In this document: in pieces, positions 54,608-63,071 of the stretch
Layout: each line of letters begins with the position of its first letter
Position numbering within the stretch: position 1 is the stretch's first letter
Assembly (NCBI GenBank): GCA_041395325.1
Contig: JAWLAT010000010.1
Coordinates: 100,046 to 164,045 of the forward strand
DNA from: JAWLAT01 sp041395325
GTDB taxonomy: Bacteria > Pseudomonadota > Gammaproteobacteria > Xanthomonadales > SZUA-5
Direction: 5' to 3'
DNA length: 64,000 nt
Position numbers and translations under genes: made by a program
The notes under the pieces: model-generated
What the model was told of the DNA's origin: nothing
The model's database searches: none
Seen by the model: only the letters and a program-made list of their open reading frames with translations

Positions 54608-55591
54608 TCAGGCCGCCGCCTCCAGCGCCGGCAGGAAGAAGGCCTCCACGGCCGCTCGCTGTGCGTCGGCCTGCTCGATTCGGGCCATCGAACGCCACGC
54701 CTGATCGCCACCGGGCTCGCGCTGCAGCACCCAGGACAGGTGCTTGCGCGCCACCCGCACGCCCAGGCCCTCGCCGTAGAACTCGTGCAGATCGCGCACA
54801 TGCTCCAGCAGCCAGCGACCCACCTGTGCCTGGCTGGGCACGGGCAGCAGGTCGCCGTGGCGCAGGTAGTGGCCAATCTGACCACACAGCCACGGCCGGC
54901 CCTGCGCCGCGCGGCCAATCATCACGCCATCGCAGCCGGTGTGAGCTAGCACGTGGCGGGCCTTCTGCGGCGTATCGATATCGCCATTGGCCAGCACCGG
55001 CAGGCTCACGGCCGCCTTGATGGCAGCGATCGTGTCGTACTCGGCCTCACCCTCGTAGCGATCCTCGCGGGTGCGCCCGTGCACTGCCAGCGCCTGAATG
55101 CCGGCAGCCTCGGCCAGCCGCGCAATCCGCACCCCATTCTTCTCGGCACGACACCAACCGGTACGGAACTTCAGCGTGACCGGCACCGGCACGGCCTCAA
55201 CCACGGCAGACAGGATCCGCGCGACCAGCGGCTCGTCGCGCAGCAATGCCGAGCCGGCATCGACCTTGCAGACCTTCTTCGCCGGGCAGCCCATGTTGAT
55301 GTCGATGACCTGGGCACCATGATCGACATTGAATCGGGCCGCTTCGGCCAACATGCGTGGATCGTAGCCGGCGATCTGCACGATCACCGGCTCAGGCTCG
55401 CCGGCATGATCCAGCCGTCGCCGCGTCTTGGCCGTGTGATAGAGCGACAGATCCGAGGACACCATCTCGCCCACCACCAGATCCGCACCCAGTCGGCGAC
55501 ACAGCTGCCGAAAGGGACGGTCGGTCACACCCGCCATCGGCGCCAGCACGACGGCCGGCTCGAAGCAATGGGGGCCAAGGACGTAGGGCAT
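54608..55591 (-). CDS. dusB: tRNA-dihydrouridine synthase B
   Basis: A 327-residue FMN-dependent TIM-barrel enzyme reducing uridine in the tRNA D-loop. Motifs: VVLAPMAGVTDRPFRQLCRR, the catalytic Cys region IDINMGCPAKKVCKVDAGSA, LKFRTGW, AVHGRTREDRYEG, NGDID and MIGRAAQGRPW. ATG at 55591 (MPYVLGPHCFEPA) is preferred to a TTG five codons earlier. In many gammaproteobacteria fis follows dusB; here a DUF2062 gene does. Confidence 0.95.
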   Translation of the reverse strand: MPYVLGPHCFEPAVVLAPMAGVTDRPFRQLCRRLGADLVVGEMVSSDLSLYHTAKTRRRLDHAGEPEPVIVQIAGYDPRMLAEAARFNVDHGAQVIDINMGCPAKKVCKVDAGSALLRDEPLVARILSAVVEAVPVPVTLKFRTGWCRAEKNGVRIARLAEAAGIQALAVHGRTREDRYEGEAEYDTIAAIKAAVSLPVLANGDIDTPQKARHVLAHTGCDGVMIGRAAQGRPWLCGQIGHYLRHGDLLPVPSQAQVGRWLLEHVRDLHEFYGEGLGVRVARKHLSWVLQREPGGDQAWRSMARIEQADAQRAAVEAFFLPALEAAA

Positions 55592-55672
55592 CGGGGATTC
55601 AGCCAATGGGTGGCGGGCGAGTATGCCATCGCAGCAGAAAACGTCTGCATGAGTTCACTGGAGAGGACGGGA

Positions 55673-56527
55673 TCAGAGGGGCTCTGACGCACCCGGAGTC
55701 GCGGCCTCGAAGCCATCGGCATGGAGCATCTGGCCGCAGTCGACGTCCCAGAATACCGCGCGCTCCCCGCCGCTACTGGCCTCAACGCAGGCCACGCGTC
55801 CGCGCTCATGTCCGGGAAGGCATTGCAACGCGATGGGCACCAAGGCCGGCCCGGGAACGGCCTGTTCGCCACCGCCAACGACAGAAACTGCGCTGTCACC
55901 TCCACAGCTGATGGCCAGCGGTGCCTGAGCACTGAGTTCGAGCAGCGCCAGCGCAATCTCGGACTGCCCGGCCGAGTCGACGATCACTTCGGTCGATTCT
56001 GCGCGGCAACTCGGATCGGGCGGAGGCAAGAACTGAAGCACGCCACTCCCAGCGCCCGAATCGAGCACCTGCAGGACGTTGCCGACCACGTTGACCGCAA
56101 CGGCTTGCCCTGACAGATCCACGGCCTCCAGTGCCTCGACGGCCAACGGCCGCAAACCCACCGGTGTTCCCGGCCGGACCCGCAACGCCATCTCGCACAG
56201 CAACTGGTCCTGGATCGGCGAACCCGGCTCTGCCAGCTGGTCGACAATCACTCGCCCACTGGCACTTTCGTAGTGGCACTGTGCCTGCGACAGGCAGTCG
56301 ATCACTTGCGGTGGCAGGAAAGTGCCCGTGGGAAATGGCAGTTCCAGATGAATCGCAGCCATGGACCCGGTAGTCCCGGACAGAAACAGCTGCAAGGTGG
56401 CCGGACGGCTGCTGGCCGGGTCGTGCCCGCCCACTTGAAAAGCCAGGTCAGCGGCGGTGGACATCTGTGGCGCTGCCACCAGCAAGGCAGCAACCACAGC
56501 AAGACGACAATTCGCGTGCAACGACAC
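55673..56527 (-). CDS. Secreted cohesin-like protein with near-terminal ADGFE motif
   Basis: About 284 residues with a signal peptide (HANCRLAVVAALLVAAPQMSTAA). Residues about 25-150 resemble a cohesin-like beta sandwich (TLQLFLSGTTGSMAAIHLEL, then LLCEMALRVRPGTPVGLRPL and AVAVNVVGNVLQVLDSG), a fold often seen in secreted adhesion or scaffold proteins. A short second part with three cysteines follows. Near the end is MLHADGFE, but ten further residues (AATPGASEPL) follow, unlike the other GFE-tailed proteins. The GTG at 56527 with GGGGA upstream is preferred; an ATG 12 codons earlier is possible. Function unknown. Confidence 0.7.
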   Translation of the reverse strand: MSLHANCRLAVVAALLVAAPQMSTAADLAFQVGGHDPASSRPATLQLFLSGTTGSMAAIHLELPFPTGTFLPPQVIDCLSQAQCHYESASGRVIVDQLAEPGSPIQDQLLCEMALRVRPGTPVGLRPLAVEALEAVDLSGQAVAVNVVGNVLQVLDSGAGSGVLQFLPPPDPSCRAESTEVIVDSAGQSEIALALLELSAQAPLAISCGGDSAVSVVGGGEQAVPGPALVPIALQCLPGHERGRVACVEASSGGERAVFWDVDCGQMLHADGFEAATPGASEPL

Positions 56528-56648
56528 CTGGCCGTCCCCAATGAGGTCAGTATGGGCCGCCATGGTATGCCAGCCTCAGGCGCACGACATGGACGGACAT
56601 GTCTGCCTGGGTCGCTACACTGCTCTTTCCCCCGAAGACGCAGAAGCC

Positions 56649-57890
56649 ATGCCCATCCATCCCCATGCCGGCCTGCTGTTGACCCTGGAAGGGATCGATG
56701 GCACCGGCAAGTCCACCTTGCAGTCGCTGCTGGCAGATGCACTGAGCACGCTGGGCTGGACGGTCCGGTGCTCACGCGAACCCACCGACGGCCCCGAAGG
56801 CACAGCCCTGCGCGATGCCGCCCGGTCGCAGCAACGCTTGCCACCCGCCAGGGAGCTTGAGCTCTTGCTGGCCGACCGCCACCGTCATCTGAGCGATACC
56901 GTCTGGCCGGCGCTGGCGCGCGGCGAGGCCGTGCTGCTCGACCGCTACTACCACTCCACGGCCGCCTACCAGGGTGCAGCCGGGCTGGATCCGCAGACGC
57001 TGATCGAACTGAACGAGCGCTTCGCACCACGACCGCAACTGGTGGTCGTGCTGCGGCTGGACCCCGAACAGGCGCTGCTGCGCATCGGTTCGCGTGGTGA
57101 AGGCAGTGACGCTTTTGAGCGGCTCGACAACCTGCGCCGCGTCGACGCGATCTATGCGGGCCTGAGCGGTCCGTCGATCGTGCAACTGGACGCCAGTCGC
57201 CCGCCCGAGGCCAGCCTGCGGGACATCCTCGCCGCCCTGCGTGAACGCGACCTGCTGCAGCCCGCGCGGGTCAATGCCGCACTCAGTGCCGCGCCACCGG
57301 AGGGCGCCGAAGCGTCCCCGGCTGCCGCACGCAACGCCGGACCGATCCTGGCCGTGCTGCGCGCCGCACTGTCCGGGTCGACGAGGTTGTTGGAGGTGGG
57401 CAGTGGATTGGGCCTGCATGCACGGCTGTTCAGTCGGGCCCTGCCTCAGGTCCAGTGGCAGTGCAGCGAACACCCCGACGCCCTGCAGGAACTGCGTCGC
57501 GAACAGTTGCGCCTGGCCCCTGAGATGCCGGTTCCGATCGAACTGGACGCGAAGGAGACGAACTGGCCATCGGGTTCATTTGACGCGGTCTACAGCGCCA
57601 ACACCCTGCACATCATGGGCCGCAGCGAGTTGCCGGGCTTGTTTGCCGGTGCGGCCAAGGTGCTGGCCTCGAACGGGCAGCTGATGATCTACGGCCCCTT
57701 TCACCGCCTCGGGCAGGCCACCAGCGCGGGCAATGCCGAATTCGATCAGCGCCTGCGCGCAGAGAATCCGGAACGCGGCATTCGCGATATCAGTGAACTG
57801 GATGCGCTGGCAGCCGCCAACGGCCTGTCGCTGGCGGCCGACATCCCGCTACCTGCCCACAACGCGCTGCGCATCTGGCAACGCGCCTGA
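56649..57890 (+). CDS. tmk: Fusion of thymidylate kinase (Tmk) with a DUF938-type methyltransferase
   Basis: 413 residues in one uninterrupted frame. Residues 1-205 are a full dTMP kinase: P-loop LEGIDGTGKST (P-loop proper 15-23), REPTDGPEGTALRD, DRYYHSTAAYQG (98-109) and a LID-like segment RIGSRGEGSDAFE. After a 30-residue Ala/Pro-rich linker, residues 236-413 are a class I SAM-methyltransferase of the DUF938 type: ARNAGPILAVLR, motif I LLEVGSGLGLHARLF, AVYSANTLHIMGRSELPGLF, MIYGPFHR and NAEFDQRLRAENPERGIRDI. The substrate of the second half is unknown. The gene end overlaps the convergent diguanylate cyclase gene by 42 bp. Confidence 0.88.
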   Translation: MPIHPHAGLLLTLEGIDGTGKSTLQSLLADALSTLGWTVRCSREPTDGPEGTALRDAARSQQRLPPARELELLLADRHRHLSDTVWPALARGEAVLLDRYYHSTAAYQGAAGLDPQTLIELNERFAPRPQLVVVLRLDPEQALLRIGSRGEGSDAFERLDNLRRVDAIYAGLSGPSIVQLDASRPPEASLRDILAALRERDLLQPARVNAALSAAPPEGAEASPAAARNAGPILAVLRAALSGSTRLLEVGSGLGLHARLFSRALPQVQWQCSEHPDALQELRREQLRLAPEMPVPIELDAKETNWPSGSFDAVYSANTLHIMGRSELPGLFAGAAKVLASNGQLMIYGPFHRLGQATSAGNAEFDQRLRAENPERGIRDISELDALAAANGLSLAADIPLPAHNALRIWQRA

Positions 57891-59606
57891 GGCGGGATCA
57901 CTGGTCTCACCCGCGGGACGGCTGATCTCCGTGACACCGGGTGCGCGTCGAGACTGCTTGTGTGCGTACATCGCCTCGTCGGCGCGCCGCAGCAGCGAAG
58001 CCGCGGTATCACCCCGGCGCAGCTCGGCCACCCCGACGCTGCTGTCCAGCAGCGCACCGTGGTCATCGACTCGCACTGCTGCACGTCGCAGCGCCGCGCG
58101 GATGCGCTCGCCGATGGCGAGTGCCGCGGCCGCATCGCTGCCGGGCAGCGCCACCACGAACTCCTCACCGCCGTAGCGACCTGCCAGGCCCTGCGGCAGC
58201 ACCTCGGCGTGGATCAGCTGGGCCAGCAGCCGCAGGGCCCGATCGCCGGCCTCGTGGCCCTGGCTGTCATTCAACCGCTTGAAGTAGTCCAGATCGAGGA
58301 ACAGCACGCTCAGCGGTTCGCGCGTCGCTCTGGCGCGCGTCAGCATCGGGTCCAGACGCTCGCCCCAGGCGCGCCGATTGAGCAAGGCCGTCAGCGGATC
58401 GGTGTCGGCCAGGATGCGCGCCAGATCGCGTTCGTGCCGCAAGGCCAGGGATCGACCGGCCAGGCCCAGTGACAGTACCAGCGCCTCGAAAGCGCCGGCC
58501 GCGAGCATGCCGGTGCCCAACCAGGTGACACCGGCCAGCGCCGGCAAGGAGGCGCTGTCGAGCATGGTCAGGATCAGCAGAGGGCTCCAGCCCAACACAA
58601 AAATGCCGGCATAGCGCGACCCCCGCCACCAGGCCTGCAATGCGACCGACAGAATCAACGGTGCGCCCAGCGCCAACAGGGGATTGATCAAGACACTCGG
58701 CAGCTGTTGAACCGGCGCCCAAGGCACCGCGCCTGCAAGCATCAGCGTGACCACGCTGCCGGCCAGGCCCAGCGCCAGCCAGCGCCCGCGCGGCGCATAG
58801 CGGCGCAGCGTGGCAAAACGATCGAGAAAGAGCACTGCAAACAGCACTGACAGTGCCGTCACCGCCCGCCCCACCGGCGAGAACCACTGCCACACGTCGG
58901 TAACGCCCAGCGGGTGGACCAGAAAGCCGCTTTGCAACAGCAGAATGCTGCAGAAGCACAACCCATAGCCGGCGTAATAGAGGAAGGTGATGTCGCGCAG
59001 CAGCGTGGCGAAGCACAGGGCGACAATCGCCATCGCCAGCATGATGGCGAAGCAGGCGCTGGCGAAGGCCAGCCAGCGGCCGTTCTCGAGCACAAACTCG
59101 CCGTGGCTGACCACGGCGAAGCGCAGACTGGCGGGTCGTTGTGGCAAGGGTTCCAGCCGCAACAGCAATGGCCCATCGAGTGAACTCAGGGGGAAATGCA
59201 GCCGCCCGTAGCCTGGCTCCAGGTCTGCCGGTGCCTGACGCAGCACTTGCAGACTCAGTGCAGGCTCGGCCTGCCGATACAGCGTGACGCGCTCTACCGA
59301 GGGATGACGGACCAGCAAGGCAAGCGCTTGCGCCGGCCACGGTCCGGCCGCGGGCCGCAGCCGGATCCAGACGCCGTCGGGATTGCGTGGAAAGGCACGC
59401 AGTAGGGTGGGATCAAAGGGCTCAAAACGTCCGTCAAATGACCCCGTTGCGATGGCGTGGGCGTCGATGCCAGGCCCACCCGGCAGCCATTCACCGGTCA
59501 GCGCCAGTTCGGCCTGAACCGGCAGTGCAAACAAACACAGGCACAGGCCCATGATCCAGCGGCTGGCGCGCCAGGCGAGCTGTCGCAGGGGCCGATTCAG
59601 ATCCAA
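57849..59606 (-). CDS. Diguanylate cyclase with 7TMR-DISM-type sensor
   Basis: 585 residues. A signal-like N-terminus (MGLCLCLFALPVQAE within it) leads to a periplasmic domain (about 40-180, with FPRNPDGVWIRLRPA and VTLYRQAEP) typical of 7TMR-DISMED2. Seven membrane segments follow (about 190-385), then a GGDEF domain (DTDPLTALLNRRAWGERLDP, DLDYFKRLNDSQGHEAGD, RYGGEEFVVAL). The active-site variant is GGEEF, which is catalytic in the family. There is no RxxD inhibitory site just upstream. It should make c-di-GMP in response to an extracytoplasmic cue. TTG at 59606 has AAAGGAA upstream; a GTG at 59660 is possible. Confidence 0.85.
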   Translation of the reverse strand: MDLNRPLRQLAWRASRWIMGLCLCLFALPVQAELALTGEWLPGGPGIDAHAIATGSFDGRFEPFDPTLLRAFPRNPDGVWIRLRPAAGPWPAQALALLVRHPSVERVTLYRQAEPALSLQVLRQAPADLEPGYGRLHFPLSSLDGPLLLRLEPLPQRPASLRFAVVSHGEFVLENGRWLAFASACFAIMLAMAIVALCFATLLRDITFLYYAGYGLCFCSILLLQSGFLVHPLGVTDVWQWFSPVGRAVTALSVLFAVLFLDRFATLRRYAPRGRWLALGLAGSVVTLMLAGAVPWAPVQQLPSVLINPLLALGAPLILSVALQAWWRGSRYAGIFVLGWSPLLILTMLDSASLPALAGVTWLGTGMLAAGAFEALVLSLGLAGRSLALRHERDLARILADTDPLTALLNRRAWGERLDPMLTRARATREPLSVLFLDLDYFKRLNDSQGHEAGDRALRLLAQLIHAEVLPQGLAGRYGGEEFVVALPGSDAAAALAIGERIRAALRRAAVRVDDHGALLDSSVGVAELRRGDTAASLLRRADEAMYAHKQSRRAPGVTEISRPAGETSDPASGALPDAQRVVGR

Positions 59607-59710
59607 GCCGTTCCTTTGCGCAGTCCGATCGCGGGCGGCGGCCAGTGATCTGGCCGCCACCTGACCATGATGCTAGATCTGCGCCCGGAGCGGGACCACA
59701 GACCTAAGGA

Positions 59711-59739
59711 CAGGGGAGCGGTCCCTGCCCGCTCCCCTG
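59711..59739 (-). terminator. Strong 11-bp hairpin after the small membrane protein gene
   Basis: CAGGGGAGCGG (59711-59721) and CCGCTCCCCTG (59729-59739) form a perfect stem with a 7-base loop, 12 bases beyond the stop codon of the minus-strand gene. No U-tract follows. Confidence 0.55.
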
Positions 59740-59751
59740 GTGGATCTGGAT

Positions 59752-59970
59752 CTACGCGTAGTATCGGCGCGGCGGCTCGTAGACGGCGGCGTCGATGATC
59801 GACCACAGGTGAACGATCCATCCCAGCAGCACCAGCCACAGCACGGCGGCCAGCACGAACTGCACGATCGCCAGGAACAATCGCCCCTGCAGCAACTGGC
59901 CCAGCCCGGGAATGAAAAAACTCGCCAGCGCGGCGATGACGTTGCCAGCCGAACCTTGTCCAGTGCTCAT
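59752..59970 (-). CDS. Small TM2-like membrane protein
   Basis: 72 residues. The first segment has the pattern ASFFIPGLGQLLQGRLFLAI, typical of TM2 and related small membrane proteins, followed by a second segment VLAAVLWLVLLGWIVHLWSI and a short basic, Tyr-rich end. The start is fixed by AAGGAGG five bases before the ATG. The role is unknown. It is probably a single-gene unit with a hairpin terminator. Confidence 0.78.
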   Translation of the reverse strand: MSTGQGSAGNVIAALASFFIPGLGQLLQGRLFLAIVQFVLAAVLWLVLLGWIVHLWSIIDAAVYEPPRRYYA

Positions 59971-60116
59971 GCGGCCTCCTTGTTGGGGATCGAGACAACC
60001 CATCCATGCAAGAACGACGCCATGCTGTTGGCGCCCGCAGTCGCGGTGAAACAGGCCCCTGGGTGACGACGCCGGTGTCAGACAGACCCAGTCATCGTCA
60101 TTCTCGCCAAGACGCA

Positions 60117-60527
60117 CTATTTCCCGGAACGGCGTCGTGGCAGCCAGCGCCACCAGGTCCAGATTACGAGGGCAGCGAAGCCGCTGTAGATCAGCACGAA
60201 TACGGTCGGCGGTGCGTTGTAGAACAAGCAGCGCCCGACCCAGTCCTCGATCAGGCCTCGTTGGTAGCCCTGTCCGCCTGCCTGGACCCGCAAGGCGGAC
60301 TCCCACAAGGTCAGCGGACAGGTCTGCCCGAGCCAGCTCTGCAGCACCACAAAGCCGATCGTCAGCAGATGCAGCAGGCGCAACGACCTACTACGGGCCA
60401 GCCGCCAGCCGCGCCAGCCGCCGATCCAGATCAGTGGCGGCAGCAGGACCACGAACAGCACGATCAGCGCGTGCAGCAGCAGAATCAGATCGGCCAGCCA
60501 GCCGGCGGCTGTGGGGGACAAATTCAT
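60117..60527 (-). CDS. DUF2784 membrane protein
   Basis: 136 residues, four membrane segments. It matches DUF2784: ADLILLLHALIVLFVVLLPP, the cytoplasmic Arg-rich WRGWRLARSRSLRLLHLLTI, and QSWLGQTCPLTLWESALR with a conserved Cys. The C-terminal segment is FVLIYSGFAALVIWTWW. The role is unknown. The ATG at 60527 overlaps the stop of the upstream gene by ATGA; an ATG two codons earlier exists. Confidence 0.8.
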   Translation of the reverse strand: MNLSPTAAGWLADLILLLHALIVLFVVLLPPLIWIGGWRGWRLARSRSLRLLHLLTIGFVVLQSWLGQTCPLTLWESALRVQAGGQGYQRGLIEDWVGRCLFYNAPPTVFVLIYSGFAALVIWTWWRWLPRRRSGK

Positions 60528-61276
60528 GTCCATCGCCGTGTTGCGCAGCGACCCAACCAGAACAGAAAGGCCACGCTGCCGATCCACAGCAGCAGCACGA
60601 CAATCAGCATGGCCGGCACCACCAGCCAATCGGGATGCTCGCCAAAGACGCCGGTCCAGGCCCAACAGACGCTGTAGATCAGGGCCAGCGGCACCCCGGC
60701 GATCAGCTTCAGGACGATCATGCCCAAGGGGCCGCGCTGCCAGATGCGCCGGTGCGCCAGAAACCCCTGCACACCGGCCCACGCCAGCAGTGGCACAAAC
60801 GGGGCCACACGCAATGCCCACTGCACTCGCTGCTGACGACATTCGCGTTGCTTGAGGCTCAGCTCGTCGGCGATCAGCCCATCGAGTTCAGCCGCGCTCG
60901 CGTTGAGACGTTCGATCTGACCCACATCCCAGGCCCAACTCGAAGCGTTGTGCGCCACTTCAACCGATCTCTTCGCCTCAGCAGCCTTGGCCGCGCGGGC
61001 AAAACGGCGGCTCAGTACGAGCAGATACTGGCCCTCCGGCGCTGCTCCGGCCAATGCTGCAAAAACCTCGTCGGCCAGCGGATCCGCCGCACCGACCTCC
61101 AACGGCACCCAACAGTCTGGCCCCAAGAGAGACCGCCTCTGCAGCCTGACTCGCGGGCTGCAGGTCCCTTCGCTACAAGCGAAATAGTGGCGCTCGTCGT
61201 TGCGCATCAGGTTGCTGGCCATTAGGGGCGGGCACAACAAGGCCCAGAGAATCCAACCGATGCACAACCTGCCCAT
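60524..61276 (-). CDS. Membrane protein of unknown function
   Basis: 250 residues. An N-terminal signal or anchor (MGRLCIGWILWALLCPPLMA) is followed by an extracytoplasmic domain (about 25-150) with four cysteines near the start (ERHYFACSEGTCSP, LLGPDCWVPL, plus one in the helical part) and a predicted helix (WDVGQIERLNASAAELDGLI). Three membrane segments end the protein (about 155-245). I do not recognise the family. It is coupled to the DUF2784 gene by a four-base overlap and lies 25 bp downstream of recD, so it may be read with recBD. Confidence 0.6.
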   Translation of the reverse strand: MGRLCIGWILWALLCPPLMASNLMRNDERHYFACSEGTCSPRVRLQRRSLLGPDCWVPLEVGAADPLADEVFAALAGAAPEGQYLLVLSRRFARAAKAAEAKRSVEVAHNASSWAWDVGQIERLNASAAELDGLIADELSLKQRECRQQRVQWALRVAPFVPLLAWAGVQGFLAHRRIWQRGPLGMIVLKLIAGVPLALIYSVCWAWTGVFGEHPDWLVVPAMLIVVLLLWIGSVAFLFWLGRCATRRWT

Positions 61277-61301
61277 TCACGCGCTCCGCGAAAGCGTGCA
61301 T

Positions 61302-63071
61302 TCACGGAGCGTTGTCGGTGCGCCGAGTTCCATCGAGCAAGCGGGTGCGCAAGCCGCCGTGGCGCTCACTGCGCTGGGCCAAAGCCGCATCCACGCTTGG
61401 CTCGGTCGACCAGAGCTCCACACTGAAGCGGGCGCGGGAGATGGCGGTGTAGAGCAGTTGCCGGGAGAGAATCCGATGACTGGCCTCTGGCGGCAGCAGC
61501 ACGGCCACGTGACCGTACTCCGACCCCTGACTCTGGTGGATGGTCAACGCATAGGCCAGGTCATGATCGGGCAATTCGCGTGGCGACAGCCAGCGCCAAC
61601 GTGGCCGACCGTCGGCATCGACCGACGCAAAGCAGACGCGCAGCTCATCACCCTGCCCGCAGGCCAGACCGATGTCGCCGTTGAACAGCCGCCGGCCATA
61701 GTCGTTGTGACGGATCAGCACCGGCCGTCCGGGATACCAGCGCGCGCCACCGGCGACCGCTCGCAGGCGCTGGTCCATCAGCTCATTGATGCGCTCGCTG
61801 CCGAAGGGGCCGCCGCGCAAGGCAGTCAGCAGCTGGCGTTCGGCCAGCGCAGCAAAGGCCGCTGCCGGATCACTTTCCTGGCGCTGGCGGGTCAGCATCT
61901 GCACGCTGGCCCAGCTCTGGTCGTCGCTCCAGTGGTCCAGGCGTGCGTTCAATTCATCGATCGACGCGACCTCATGCAAGGCCGCGCCATCGACTCGCTG
62001 CAGTCGGCGGCGCAACGCCGCTGCGTCCCCGTGCCGCGCTGCCTCGTAAACCGCAGCCAGATCGTGTTCGGCACGCCAGACGTGACGCAAGCGCATGCTG
62101 CAACGGCGGAAGCCGTCATCACGCTCGGTGACGTGCACGATGTCGGCCAGCACCGAACCGGCCGAGACCGACACCAGCTGGTCCGGATCACCAACCAGGA
62201 TCAAGGTGGCCGTCGGCGCCAGCGCGTCCAGCAGCGCTCGCATCGTGGCCAGATCGACCATCGACGCCTCGTCAACCACCACGACTGAATACGGCAAGGG
62301 CTGTGCCTGATCGTGGGTGAAAGCATCGCGTGCCGGATTCGCACCCAGCAACCGATGCAGCGTTTGCGCCGCATCGGGGATGGCGCCCAGCAGAGGGGAC
62401 CAGTCATCGCTGGTGGCCTGCCCATCCAGAAAGCGCCGCAGCCCCGCCTTGCCGTCGCGAATCGCCTGCGACAATCGCTGAGCAGCCTTGCCGGTCGGCG
62501 CTGCCAACGCCAGCGCCGGGGTGCCCCGCCCTTCGTTCTGCGCCTGACGCAGCAACATCAGCAGCATTCGCAGTACGGTGGTGGTCTTGCCGGTGCCCGG
62601 TCCGCCGCTGAGGACGAACAGGTGCTTGCCAACGACCCGCTCGACCGCCCGGCGCTGCAAGTCGCAGTGGTCCGGATCCATGCCAGCGAAGAGCAGATCC
62701 AGATCCGCCACCAGGCTGCCAAAGGGCGGCTCAGTGCTGGCCAGGCGGCGCGCGTGCAACGCCTCGGCAACGCAGGCCTCGTGCTGCCAGTTGCGCCACA
62801 GGAAGCAATCACCCTGGTCGGTCAGCACGCCAGCGCTGATGCGGCTGCCGTCACTGATCCAGGGATGTGCAGCCAGTTCGCTCAAATCACCAGCAGGCCA
62901 GTGCTCGCCGGCTGGACCGAGTCGGACGCAGGCATGACCCTCCATCTCGGCGCGCGCGGCCAACGCCAGAGCCCGGGCCAGGCGCTTTGACCCAGTCTTG
63001 CGCAAGACCCAGGCCTGAACGGCGGCACCCAGGTCGGTTCGTTCCGGCGGCGCTTCCGCGAGCAGGCTCAT
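61302..63071 (-). CDS. recD: Exodeoxyribonuclease V subunit alpha
   Basis: A 589-residue 5'-3' helicase of RecBCD. It contains Walker A LSGGPGTGKTTTVLRML, LAAPTGKAAQRLSQAI, Walker B VVVDEASMVDLATM, LVGDPDQLVSVSAGSVLADI and the C-terminal UvrD-like motif AYALTIHQSQGSEYGHVAV. Length is typical. The ATG overlaps the end of recB (ATGA at 63068-63071), so both are translated together. Confidence 0.96.
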   Translation of the reverse strand: MSLLAEAPPERTDLGAAVQAWVLRKTGSKRLARALALAARAEMEGHACVRLGPAGEHWPAGDLSELAAHPWISDGSRISAGVLTDQGDCFLWRNWQHEACVAEALHARRLASTEPPFGSLVADLDLLFAGMDPDHCDLQRRAVERVVGKHLFVLSGGPGTGKTTTVLRMLLMLLRQAQNEGRGTPALALAAPTGKAAQRLSQAIRDGKAGLRRFLDGQATSDDWSPLLGAIPDAAQTLHRLLGANPARDAFTHDQAQPLPYSVVVVDEASMVDLATMRALLDALAPTATLILVGDPDQLVSVSAGSVLADIVHVTERDDGFRRCSMRLRHVWRAEHDLAAVYEAARHGDAAALRRRLQRVDGAALHEVASIDELNARLDHWSDDQSWASVQMLTRQRQESDPAAAFAALAERQLLTALRGGPFGSERINELMDQRLRAVAGGARWYPGRPVLIRHNDYGRRLFNGDIGLACGQGDELRVCFASVDADGRPRWRWLSPRELPDHDLAYALTIHQSQGSEYGHVAVLLPPEASHRILSRQLLYTAISRARFSVELWSTEPSVDAALAQRSERHGGLRTRLLDGTRRTDNAP

